Part shown: positions 34,770 through 43,057 of the stretch, piece by piece
Layout: each line of letters begins with the position of its first letter
How positions within the stretch are numbered: position 1 is the stretch's first letter
Assembly: GCF_014648295.1 (NCBI RefSeq)
Contig: NZ_BMQV01000001.1
Location: forward strand, 186,001-250,000
Length of the DNA: 64,000 bases
Source of the DNA: Shewanella saliphila
GTDB lineage: Bacteria; Pseudomonadota; Gammaproteobacteria; Enterobacterales; Shewanellaceae
Reading direction: 5' to 3'
Program-made: the position numbers and the translations under genes
Notes under the pieces: model-generated
What the model saw: the letters and a program-made list of their open reading frames with translations, nothing else
Databases searched by the model: none
What the model was told of the DNA's origin: nothing

Positions 34770-34985
34770 CTATAATTTATTGAGAGATTTGAAACTACCA
34801 TCGGGATTTAACACCAATTTAAACTTTCCTTGTATACCTTGAGAGGTTAAAAATGGTCTAAAATATTTACCATTGATGTGTAACACCCTTGCATATTGAT
34901 CACGCACTTGGACTTTTTCTGCAACTCCTTGGTAGTAAGGTAAAAAAGCCTCATAACTGACATTTAATGAAAAAAATAATTCCAC
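34770..34985 (-). CDS. DUF2835 family small protein
   Basis: About 71 residues of unknown function. The DUF2835 pattern is visible: SLNVSYEAFLPYYQGVAEKVQV, then the conserved RPFLTSQGIQGKFKLVLNPDGSF before the basic end. A longer frame reaches 35042, but it would run through the pepN terminator. The GTG at 34985 has GGAG 6 nt upstream and gives the usual family length, while a GTG at 34997 abuts the terminator T-run. The mRNA therefore seems to start inside or just after that terminator, or to come from read-through of pepN. Confidence 0.8.
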   Translation of the reverse strand: MELFFSLNVSYEAFLPYYQGVAEKVQVRDQYARVLHINGKYFRPFLTSQGIQGKFKLVLNPDGSFKSLNKL

Positions 34986-34997
34986 AGTATTCTCCAC

Positions 34998-35024
34998 AAA
35001 AAAGGAGAGCAAGCTCTCCTTTTT
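34998..35024. terminator. Intrinsic terminator after pepN
   Basis: AAAAAGGAGAG and CTCTCCTTTTT pair around a CAAG loop, with T-runs on both strands. It is about 55 bp downstream of the pepN stop and immediately before the DUF2835 start; coordinates may be off by one. Confidence 0.9.
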
Positions 35025-35077
35025 ACCTGTTAACACGACCACTTTATTTTGCTAAAAAAGTGGCCATGACAATACGA

Positions 35078-37639
35078 TTATTCGGCCAATGATTTTGTGA
35101 CTTTTTCGTATAAATCTTTTGATAAATCGGGTAGGTTTTGCAGCTCTTGCAAACACTGCTTCATTAATTGTTGGCGAGAGGCATCAAATTTCGCAAATTG
35201 AATTAATGGGGTAATCATCCGCGAAGCCACTTGTGGGTTACTCTTGTTTAACTTAATCAAAATTTGAGTTAAGTAGCGATAACCTTCACCATCAGCACGG
35301 TGGAACTGATATGTGTTTGCCGAAGCAAATGCCCCAATTAATGAGCGCACTCTGTTGGGGTTTGAAAAACTAAAGCTGTTATGTTTAGTTAACTGTTTAA
35401 TTTGCTCAATCACATCATCTGTATTGATCAACGCCTGCAATGTTAGCCACTTATCCATAACTAAAGGTGTTGAATGCCACTTAGATTCAAAGTCACTCAA
35501 TAATGCCGGTAAACAAGTTAATTGTGCGCTTGTGGCCGCTTTTAATGCACCAAGACAATCTGTCATATTTTGCGCATTGTAGTATTGTTTCTCAACAACA
35601 CTCTCATGGACATCAGACACCTGGCATAGCAAACTTAACGCGATATTTTTAAATGCACGCGCTCCTGCAGCATCAAGAGTACTGAGCTCACGATAACGAG
35701 CGAGTAACTCATCTTCACAAGCACTGGCTAATTCTTCAACCACAAACTCTCTGGCTTTTGCTAAAGCATCTAAATCAACGCTATCAACCTGTTCGATCAA
35801 TGCCGAGGCTGATGGAATAGACAAGATCTCAGCTACCAATGCTTGGTCAAGATTGACATCAAGTATGATACCTCTGAAAGCTTCAATGACGCGGCTGTCA
35901 ACGGTCATCACTTGTTGCTGTTGCAATTGAGCGATGTTGTGCCAAATGGTTTGACTAATTAATTGCACTGAAGCTTCCCAGCGCGCGACTTCGCTCGAGG
36001 CATGACGCATTAAGTGAACCAGCTGATCGATAGAGAAATCATAAACCAATTTTACTGGAGCTGAAAAGTCTTGTAACAACGAAGCCGTTGGGGCACTGCT
36101 AAGGCCATCAAATACAAAGGTTTGACTCGCTTTCGTGACATCAAGTACTTTATTGACTATCGATTCTCCGGCATTGTCCAGTAGTTCAAGACTGAACGGA
36201 ATATGTAAGGTTTGCCCCTTAACGCCTTTAGAGACAACTTGCTGACTCACCGTTAAGTGATACTCGCCATTGTCGGCATCATACTTATCTGTGACGGTCA
36301 CAACAGGGGTACCAGCCTGGCTGTACCAACGACGGAACAAAGTTAAATCTTTGCCACTGGCATCTTGCATCGCATTGACAAAATCATCACAGGTCACCGC
36401 TTGACCGTCATGACGTTCAAAGTAACACTTCATTCCAGCCTGAAAGCCTTCCTCACCCAAGATGGTGTGCATCATACGGATGACTTCAGCGCCTTTGTCA
36501 TAAACGGTCACTGTGTAGAAGTTGTTCATTTCTATTACGCTTTCAGGACGGATCGGATGCGACATTGGCCCTGCATCTTCAGCAAACTGTTGGTTTTTCA
36601 TCACGCGGATCGCTTGAATACGATTAACGGCGCGAGAGCCAACGTCTGAGCTAAATTCTTGATCTCGAAAAACGGTTAAGCCTTCTTTTAAGCTTAATTG
36701 AAACCAGTCACGACAAGTGACACGGTTACCGGTCCAGTTATGGAAGTACTCATGCCCTACTACCGACTCAATACCGTGATAGTCATCATCTGTGGCACTG
36801 GCTTTGTCCGCTAATACGTATTTAGTGTTAAAGACGTTTAAGCCTTTGTTCTCCATCGCACCCATATTGAAAAAGTCGACAGCGACGATCATATAAATAT
36901 CTAAGTCGTACTCTAAACCAAAGCGGGTTTCATCCCATTTCATTGATTTTTTCAATGAGGCCATCGCATGATCGGCTTTATGCAAGTTGCCTTTATCGAC
37001 AAACACTTGCAGTTTAACTTGGCGGCCTGATTGCGTGGTAAAGCTGTCGTTAAGTAAATCAAAATCGCCCGCGACTAGCGCAAATAAATAGCTCGGTTTT
37101 GGGAATGGGTCATGCCATTTAACAAAATGACGGCCTGAACGTGGCATTTCACCTTTATCGATTAAGTTACCGTTACTTAATAAAAATGGAAATGCCGCTT
37201 TATCGGCTTCAATACGAACGGTATAAATGGCCAGTACATCTGGACGGTCTAAAAAGTAGGTAATACGGCGAAAACCTTCTGCCTCACATTGTGTACAGTA
37301 GGCTCCGTCTGACATGTATAAGCCTTCAAGACTAGAGTTTGCTTCTGGGTCGAGCAAGCTCACTACTTCTAAATCAAATTCATTAAGTTCTGTGGCAATG
37401 AATAATTGATTGTCATGTTGACGATAATCAGCTGAACTGCCATTAAGCTTGACTGAACCTAACGATATTTGCTCGCCATCTAACACAAGTTCGTGTTGGT
37501 GCTCACCATTACGGATCACTTTACTGGTAGTCGTCACTTTGGTGTTTTTGCCATCTAAGATGACATTTAAATCAACATGGGTAATCGTGAAGGCAGGCTT
37601 TGCGTAATCTTTTAAATGTTTTTCTTGTGCTTGACTCAT
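35078..37639 (-). CDS. pepN: Aminopeptidase N (M1 family)
   Basis: Cytosolic zinc peptidase that removes N-terminal residues during protein turnover. The 853 residues (E. coli 870) show GAMENKGLNVFN near residue 260, the zinc motif HEYFHNW with the distal Glu in KEGLTVF, and the M1 C-terminal helical solenoid. It is alone between two terminators. Confidence 0.97.
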   Translation of the reverse strand: MSQAQEKHLKDYAKPAFTITHVDLNVILDGKNTKVTTTSKVIRNGEHQHELVLDGEQISLGSVKLNGSSADYRQHDNQLFIATELNEFDLEVVSLLDPEANSSLEGLYMSDGAYCTQCEAEGFRRITYFLDRPDVLAIYTVRIEADKAAFPFLLSNGNLIDKGEMPRSGRHFVKWHDPFPKPSYLFALVAGDFDLLNDSFTTQSGRQVKLQVFVDKGNLHKADHAMASLKKSMKWDETRFGLEYDLDIYMIVAVDFFNMGAMENKGLNVFNTKYVLADKASATDDDYHGIESVVGHEYFHNWTGNRVTCRDWFQLSLKEGLTVFRDQEFSSDVGSRAVNRIQAIRVMKNQQFAEDAGPMSHPIRPESVIEMNNFYTVTVYDKGAEVIRMMHTILGEEGFQAGMKCYFERHDGQAVTCDDFVNAMQDASGKDLTLFRRWYSQAGTPVVTVTDKYDADNGEYHLTVSQQVVSKGVKGQTLHIPFSLELLDNAGESIVNKVLDVTKASQTFVFDGLSSAPTASLLQDFSAPVKLVYDFSIDQLVHLMRHASSEVARWEASVQLISQTIWHNIAQLQQQQVMTVDSRVIEAFRGIILDVNLDQALVAEILSIPSASALIEQVDSVDLDALAKAREFVVEELASACEDELLARYRELSTLDAAGARAFKNIALSLLCQVSDVHESVVEKQYYNAQNMTDCLGALKAATSAQLTCLPALLSDFESKWHSTPLVMDKWLTLQALINTDDVIEQIKQLTKHNSFSFSNPNRVRSLIGAFASANTYQFHRADGEGYRYLTQILIKLNKSNPQVASRMITPLIQFAKFDASRQQLMKQCLQELQNLPDLSKDLYEKVTKSLAE

Positions 37640-37719
37640 ACTCGATCCTTTTCAAACAAACTCATTTTTACTTAGTAACATTGATTGTCAATATAACTTA
37701 GCATCTTGATAATATTAAG

Positions 37720-37746
37720 AAAAAACGCGCCTTAAGCGCGTTTTTT
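37720..37746. terminator. Intrinsic terminator after prc
   Basis: AAAAAACGCGC pairs with GCGCGTTTTTT around CTTAA, 16 bp after the prc stop. T-runs occur on both strands. Confidence 0.93.
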
Positions 37747-37761
37747 TTGTCATATTACTGC

Positions 37762-39813
37762 TTACTTAGCAGTAGCTTTCGCCATTTTTTCTGCATCTGC
37801 CATATCAAGAGTGATATAGGCGGTTTCATCTAAAAATGCATCAGGTAATTTGCTGTCGTCAGTGGTTTCAATGTCATCAAGTGATTTAACCACTTCAAGA
37901 CCTTGTTGCACTCGACGTGCATTGGCACGGTCTAGGGCACGTTTATCATCTGACTCGCTAGATGCAACACGCTCACTTTCAACCAATGAAATGGTCTTAT
38001 CTTTGTGATGCTTTTTAAACTCATTAATGTCTTCGTAAATATAACTGAACTCAGTATCAGTGCTAATACGCGCTTTGTGTTTTGCATCAAGATTACTGAT
38101 TAAACTTGGGCTGATATTACCTAGCGTGTTGTATTGCGCCACAGGTACTTTATCCCAAGGTAGTGCGTTTTTCTCTTCAGACTCGCCGTATTCACCTGGC
38201 TCTAAAGCACTTGGGAAACGCAAATCTGGAGTGACACCTTTTAACTGGGTACTGCCGCCATTGATGCGGTAAAACTTAGCAATCGTGTACTGTACATGGC
38301 CAATAGGCTTTTCGTACATGTCATAAATTCGACCTAAGCTTTTATGTTGCTGCACGGTACCTTTACCAAAGGTTGACTCACCAACAATTAACGCACGGTC
38401 GTAGTCTTGTAAGGCCGCTGCAAAAATCTCCGAGGCCGAAGCACTGTAACGGTCAACCATGACGGTTAATGGACCGGTGTATGCACTCTTGCCGTCGTTA
38501 TCACGGTTTTCATTAACCCCGCCATTGGCATCGCGTATTTGTACAACTGGGCCCATATCAATAAATAAGCCTGTTAACAAGGTTGCTTCAGTTAATGCCC
38601 CGCCGCCATTACCACGAAGGTCGATAATAATCCCTTCAACGTTATCTTGTTCAAGCTTAGTAATTTCTTTAGCAACGTCTTGTGACAAATTCATATAAAA
38701 ACCAGGAATTTGAATCACACCGACTTTACGGTTAGCGTATTGGCCTTCTGTTGGCTCAACCACTTTTGAAGTTGCGGCTCTGTCTTCTAAACGAATTTTG
38801 TCACGAGTGATGGTCACTTCAAACGTTTTTGCGTTAGCGCCACCTTTTTTAGGCAAAATTTGCAGTACAACTTCACTGCCTTTTGGCCCTTTAATCAAAT
38901 CAACAACATCGTCTAAACGCCAGCCAATAACATCGACAATGTCATTGTCTTTTTGTCCTACACCGACGATTTTATCTTCTGGCGATAACTTTTCGCTGTT
39001 AGCCGCTGGGCCTCCAGCAACCAGGCTTTTAATCACGGTATAATCATCGTCCATTTGCAACACAGCACCAATACCCTCAAGGCTTAGGTTCATCTCCATT
39101 TGGAAACGTTCTGCATTACGTGGCGACAAATAACTGGTGTGTGGTTCAACGCTGCGGGCAAAAGCGTTCATGACGCTTTGAAACACATCTTCGCTTTGGG
39201 TTTGGCTTAAACGTTTAATGGCGTTGTTGTAGCGTTTCTCTAACACTTCAACAATTTCAGGCCATTTTTTACCGGTTAACTTAAGGTTTAACGCATCGTA
39301 TTTAACGCGTTGTCGCCATAACTCGTTAACTTCAGCAAGATCTTTTGGCCATACGGCATCTTCGCGGTCGAACTCGTAGGCATCACCGGCTTTGGTGAAA
39401 TCAAACTCTTTGTCGAGTAAAGTTAACGCATAAGCAAAACGTTCATAACGGCGCTTTTGTACTAAATCATACATAGTAAACGCTGGGCTAATATCGCCAC
39501 TGGTCACCATGTCATCAAATTGATTTTTATACTGATCAAAGCTGGCAATGTCTTCTGCGGTTAGCACATTACGGCGATAGTCTAATTGCTCAAGAAAACG
39601 TGAGTAGATTTGCTCTGAGAAGGCATCATCTAGGTTAAAGCGATGATAGTGCGAGCGAGTAAACAATGTGGTTACTCGCTTGCTAGCCACTTTGTGTTGC
39701 GGCTCTTGTGCTAGCTTGGGTAACTCGCTGATTTGAATCGTTGGTGATATTGCCCACGCCGAAAAGCCGACAAATAAGCTGGCAATCGACACGGCCAAGG
39801 TAAGTTTTCGCAT
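37762..39813 (-). CDS. prc: Tail-specific protease Prc (Tsp)
   Basis: Periplasmic protease that degrades SsrA-tagged and damaged proteins and, in E. coli with NlpI, the murein hydrolase MepS. The 683 residues have a signal peptide (cleaved near AWA), an N-terminal helical region, a PDZ domain (about 235-330) and an S41 catalytic core. SASASE contains the nucleophile and STFGKGTVQ the catalytic lysine. The ATG at 39813 was chosen for AAGGAG 9 nt upstream, over an in-frame TTG two codons earlier. proQ lies 21 bp upstream, as in E. coli, so the pair is probably an operon. Confidence 0.96.
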   Translation of the reverse strand: MRKLTLAVSIASLFVGFSAWAISPTIQISELPKLAQEPQHKVASKRVTTLFTRSHYHRFNLDDAFSEQIYSRFLEQLDYRRNVLTAEDIASFDQYKNQFDDMVTSGDISPAFTMYDLVQKRRYERFAYALTLLDKEFDFTKAGDAYEFDREDAVWPKDLAEVNELWRQRVKYDALNLKLTGKKWPEIVEVLEKRYNNAIKRLSQTQSEDVFQSVMNAFARSVEPHTSYLSPRNAERFQMEMNLSLEGIGAVLQMDDDYTVIKSLVAGGPAANSEKLSPEDKIVGVGQKDNDIVDVIGWRLDDVVDLIKGPKGSEVVLQILPKKGGANAKTFEVTITRDKIRLEDRAATSKVVEPTEGQYANRKVGVIQIPGFYMNLSQDVAKEITKLEQDNVEGIIIDLRGNGGGALTEATLLTGLFIDMGPVVQIRDANGGVNENRDNDGKSAYTGPLTVMVDRYSASASEIFAAALQDYDRALIVGESTFGKGTVQQHKSLGRIYDMYEKPIGHVQYTIAKFYRINGGSTQLKGVTPDLRFPSALEPGEYGESEEKNALPWDKVPVAQYNTLGNISPSLISNLDAKHKARISTDTEFSYIYEDINEFKKHHKDKTISLVESERVASSESDDKRALDRANARRVQQGLEVVKSLDDIETTDDSKLPDAFLDETAYITLDMADAEKMAKATAK

Positions 39814-39834
39814 CAACAAGTACTCCTTAAATTT

Positions 39835-40455
39835 CTATAATAGTATGTGCTCTACACGTACTTTGATGGTCAAGCCAGTGTCTAACTGAACAAGCACATC
39901 TTCTTTGTTAATGTCGGTAACGACACCCGGTACTGGTGTGGCGCCTAATTTAACATTGACTCGTTGCTTTTGTTTTAACTCTTCAAGCTTTGCAGGCTCT
40001 AATTTAACAACAGGCGCAGCGACAGGTGCTGGACGTTCTTTTTTCACTGGTGCACGTTTAGGTGCGGCTTTCTTTGCAGGCTTTTTAGCTGCATTTTTTG
40101 GTGCCTGAGCTTGACGTTTAGCTTTAGCCTTTTCTTGGCTTTCTTTTAACGTTACTTGAGCGTGATCAATGTGCTCTTGCTCTAATTCACCGCATTCATT
40201 GCCATCAAGATCGATACGCTGGGCACCGGCTTTAACACCTTTAAGGTAGCGCCAGCTGCTTGTGTAACGACGTAGTGCAACACGTAATTGTGTCTTACTG
40301 ACTTTAGAATCATCAGCTAACCGTTCAGCCAAGTCTTGAAATAGACCAATTTTTAATGGTTTAGTTTCACCTTCAGCAATAAAGCATAAAGGAAAGGTTT
40401 CATATAAATACGCTAATATTGCGTTGGTGTCGGTCAACTTGTCTGTTGATTCCAT
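39835..40455 (-). CDS. proQ: RNA chaperone ProQ
   Basis: Global RNA-binding chaperone that matches small RNAs with mRNAs and protects 3' ends. The 206 residues have the FinO-like core at the N terminus (AYLYETFPLCF, LRVALRRYTSSWRYL), a lysine/alanine/proline-rich linker (about 110-150) and a C-terminal Tudor-like part ending RVEHILL. The ATG at 40455 has GGAAG 6 nt upstream and is preferred over a GTG four codons earlier. An SdsR-like small RNA occurs in this same window (49019-49150), although SdsR is usually described as Hfq-bound. Confidence 0.96.
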   Translation of the reverse strand: MESTDKLTDTNAILAYLYETFPLCFIAEGETKPLKIGLFQDLAERLADDSKVSKTQLRVALRRYTSSWRYLKGVKAGAQRIDLDGNECGELEQEHIDHAQVTLKESQEKAKAKRQAQAPKNAAKKPAKKAAPKRAPVKKERPAPVAAPVVKLEPAKLEELKQKQRVNVKLGATPVPGVVTDINKEDVLVQLDTGLTIKVRVEHILL

Positions 40456-40730
40456 TTTTACTTCCACGTTAATAAAGGGACTGTTCTACGGCAGAGTATG
40501 CCATACAGTCGTTCATCTTTCGCTAAGCTTTGTATTTAAAGCTTAACGTACAAATTATCACTATCCGCCTGTTTGCTAAAGTCATTGAAACAAACCTTAA
40601 CAATTTAACCAAACTTGTAATCAGCTTAAATCATCGCTGACACTGAAATCCAGTACAAATGCGTATTGCTGCGTATTATAAAGCTCACAGCAGCGAATGC
40701 GACTATGATTTAGCCTTATTTGTTCGCTAT

Positions 40731-41189
40731 TTAAGCAAATAAGCCAGATTCGAAACTTTTTACCATCATTTCTAGGCCAATTTGATCATCTTCATCAAAA
40801 CGATTCAATAAAGGACTGTCAATGTCTAAAACGGCAACCACTTCTTCACCTTGGCGAACTGGGATAACTATTTCAGAATTACTGGCCGAATCGCATGCAA
40901 TGTGACCATCGAATGCATGTACATCAGCGACACGTTGAGTTGTATTTAATGCGGCAGCCGTGCCACATACACCTTTGCCCATAGCAATTCGAGTACACGC
41001 AACTTTACCTTGAAACGGGCCTAATACTAATTGATCACCACGTTTAATGTAAAAGCCAGCCCAGTTTAAATCAGCAAGGTTATCATTGAGTAATGCTGAA
41101 AAGTTAGCCATTGCCGCAATTAAGTCGTCCTCACCTTCAAGTAATGCTTGGGCTTGACGATTTAATGTTTGGTAAAATTCGGTTTTCAT
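40731..41189 (-). CDS. msrC: Free methionine-(R)-sulfoxide reductase (GAF type)
   Basis: Reduces free methionine-R-sulfoxide, using thioredoxin. The 152-residue GAF fold has the three catalytic cysteines in the right order: VACTRI (about C85), GVCGTA (about C95) and IACDSAS (about C119), matching C84, C94 and C118 of E. coli YebR. It lies next to proQ and yebG/letA, the E. coli neighbourhood of yebR. No cotranscription with proQ is obvious, as 275 bp separate them. Confidence 0.95.
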   Translation of the reverse strand: MKTEFYQTLNRQAQALLEGEDDLIAAMANFSALLNDNLADLNWAGFYIKRGDQLVLGPFQGKVACTRIAMGKGVCGTAAALNTTQRVADVHAFDGHIACDSASNSEIVIPVRQGEEVVAVLDIDSPLLNRFDEDDQIGLEMMVKSFESGLFA

Positions 41190-41239
41190 TTTCGTTCCTT
41201 TGACACTGACGTTAATGCTGGCTGATAGAATTAACGTCG

Positions 41240-41533
41240 TTATTCTGTTGGCGTATTTTTCGCAGCGGTCTTTTTGACTTTGGCTGCAGGAGGGGTTTTA
41301 ACCTTTACTGTGCCTTTTAGCAAGTTAGAAAGCTCATCTTTATTGTTTGCCATGTAAAATGCGAGCTGTTCGCACTTATTTTCATCAAGTTCGATGTCTG
41401 CTTGGGCTAAAAAAGGTAGCAGATTGTCGGCAATATCAAGCATCTTATCGTAGGCATCGGCCTCCTTCTTCGATGTGAATGTCATCTTTTCCACCCCTTC
41501 TCTGACCACGACAAATTGGGTAATCACTGCCAT
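41240..41533 (-). CDS. yebG: YebG, DNA-damage-inducible protein
   Basis: Small SOS-regulated protein of 97 residues whose biochemical role is unsettled. The start MAVITQFVVVREGVEKMTF and the DKMLDIADNL segment match the YebG family; the C-terminal 25 residues are lysine/alanine-rich and disordered, possibly DNA-binding. A perfect LexA operator lies 14 bp upstream, the expected SOS control. msrC follows 50 bp downstream. Confidence 0.94.
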   Translation of the reverse strand: MAVITQFVVVREGVEKMTFTSKKEADAYDKMLDIADNLLPFLAQADIELDENKCEQLAFYMANNKDELSNLLKGTVKVKTPPAAKVKKTAAKNTPTE

Positions 41534-41546
41534 GATATAATCCTCA

Positions 41547-41562
41547 CTGTTTTTATATACAG
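41547..41562. promoter_or_regulatory. LexA operator (SOS box) of yebG
   Basis: CTGT-TTTTATAT-ACAG is an exact CTGT-N8-ACAG SOS box with an AT-rich centre. It lies 14-29 bp upstream of the yebG ATG, so bound LexA would block its transcription until DNA damage. Confidence 0.93.
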
Positions 41563-41745
41563 TGCATAGAATCTCACAGAGTTAACTTATGATGCAAGTG
41601 TTCTGATTATTCTGATATTATCAAGCAGCATTGGAATTTTTGTCAGGTGAGTATTAACGACAATTATTCAAGCAAACAGATAACAAGGCAGCCGTTATAG
41701 CCTTATTTTTACTCAGCGCTTTTGATATGGATTAAACCACTTTTG

Positions 41746-42375
41746 ATGCATGAACTTGATGATCATGATTCAATAATTTTATGCCGTTCATGTGATTTGG
41801 CAGTAAGAAAACGTGCGCTTCCTTCTAGTGCACGAGCGCTCTGTCCTCGTTGCGATACCGCATTATATGATGCACCTTATTGTTCTATTAATGGCATGCT
41901 GGCGCTGTGTGTAGCCGCATTGATTATTTTTATTCCTGCCAATTTATTACCCGTTCTTGAAATTCATTTTTTAGGCAGCATTAGAACCACCACTGTTTTT
42001 GAGGCGGCCATTGCGGTGTGGGCACAAGGTTATTGGGTTGTTGGACTGGCTGTAATGGTAGCGGCAGTGATTGCCCCAGCAGTATTGATTTTATCAATTT
42101 TGACACAAGTCTTAATTGTAAAATTAAAGCTGCAACAATCGTTTTGGCAACGCACTTATACAACCTTACTTAAAAACCAGGGACTAATTGCTCAAATGAC
42201 CATGTTAGAAATATATGTGATTAGTTTTTTAGTGTCTGCATTTCAACTTTCTGATTTCTCAGACGTTTACTTTGGTATGGGCACATTCAGTTTTACGATG
42301 TTATTTGTGATTATTTTATTTTTACAGCGCGAATATAATCTCGAACATATGTGGAGTTTTGTTGATGACAACTAA
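41746..42375 (+). CDS. letA: LetA-type PqiA-domain membrane protein, first half
   Basis: A 209-residue inner-membrane protein with one PqiA unit: a zinc-ribbon-like pair CRSC (about 14) and CPRC (about 34), then four membrane helices (about 50-190). E. coli LetA (YebS, 427 residues) holds two such units in one chain; here the units are two overlapping genes. The family supplies the membrane partner of the LetB lipid tunnel. The frame starts at a TTG at 41722, but the ATG at 41746 is the likelier start; there is no strong ribosome binding site. It should form a complex with the next protein. Confidence 0.88.
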   Translation: MHELDDHDSIILCRSCDLAVRKRALPSSARALCPRCDTALYDAPYCSINGMLALCVAALIIFIPANLLPVLEIHFLGSIRTTTVFEAAIAVWAQGYWVVGLAVMVAAVIAPAVLILSILTQVLIVKLKLQQSFWQRTYTTLLKNQGLIAQMTMLEIYVISFLVSAFQLSDFSDVYFGMGTFSFTMLFVIILFLQREYNLEHMWSFVDDN

Positions 42376-43057
42376 ACACACTACCGAGGACATTATCAGC
42401 AACCTACCCCCTGTGCTAAGCCATACTGATGCAGCCCCTGTGCATATCCAGGGAAACCAAATGGGCTTATGCTTATGCCCTGTGTGTAAAAAACTCAATC
42501 GAACTACAAACAGTAATTGCCGACGTTGCTACAGTAAATTAGCTACTCGCAATTATGCCAGTGTGCAACAAAGCTGGGCTTTATTGGTCACGGCAACTAT
42601 TTTATTAGTTTTGGCTAATGTGTATCCTATTACCCTACTCACCAATCGCGGGGTCGTGACTAACGACACCATTTTTAGTGGCATTAGCCACTTGGTGCAA
42701 ACAGGCATGTTCCCGATTGCCATTATTGTATTCACCGCCAGTATTTTAGTGCCATGGTTAAAGATTTTTGGCCTCGCGACTTATTTGGCAGCGATTAGTT
42801 TTAATTTACCCATATCAAAAAGAAAACTCATGGTGGGCTTCCATGTCATTGAATGGATTGGTCGCTGGTCGATGCTTGATTTATTTGTTATTTCGTTGAC
42901 GGTTGCCCTGGTTAATATGGGGCAATTACTTGACGCTAAACCCGCACCTGCAGCGACGGCTTTTGCCTTGGTGATTTTACTCACTCAATTAGCCGCCAAA
43001 GTGCTTGATACTCGTTTACTCTGGGACCGCTTGGAAAAAACACATGACACAAATTGA
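42365..43057 (+). CDS. letA: LetA-type PqiA-domain membrane protein, second half
   Basis: A 230-residue protein equivalent to the second PqiA unit of E. coli LetA. CPVC and CRRC zinc motifs lie near residues 38 and 54, followed by four membrane helices. The ATG at 42365 has GGAG 8 nt upstream and overlaps the end of the preceding gene by 11 bp, so translation is probably coupled and equimolar. The 3' end overlaps letB by 14 bp. Both halves keep intact zinc ligands, so this is a true split and not decay. Confidence 0.88.
   Translation: MTTKHTTEDIISNLPPVLSHTDAAPVHIQGNQMGLCLCPVCKKLNRTTNSNCRRCYSKLATRNYASVQQSWALLVTATILLVLANVYPITLLTNRGVVTNDTIFSGISHLVQTGMFPIAIIVFTASILVPWLKIFGLATYLAAISFNLPISKRKLMVGFHVIEWIGRWSMLDLFVISLTVALVNMGQLLDAKPAPAATAFALVILLTQLAAKVLDTRLLWDRLEKTHDTN

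Noticed and set aside
40714..40742. Hairpin CTTATTTG...CAAATAAG at the msrC stop codon
   Set aside because: AU-rich, partly inside the coding region and lacking a U-run; too weak to call.
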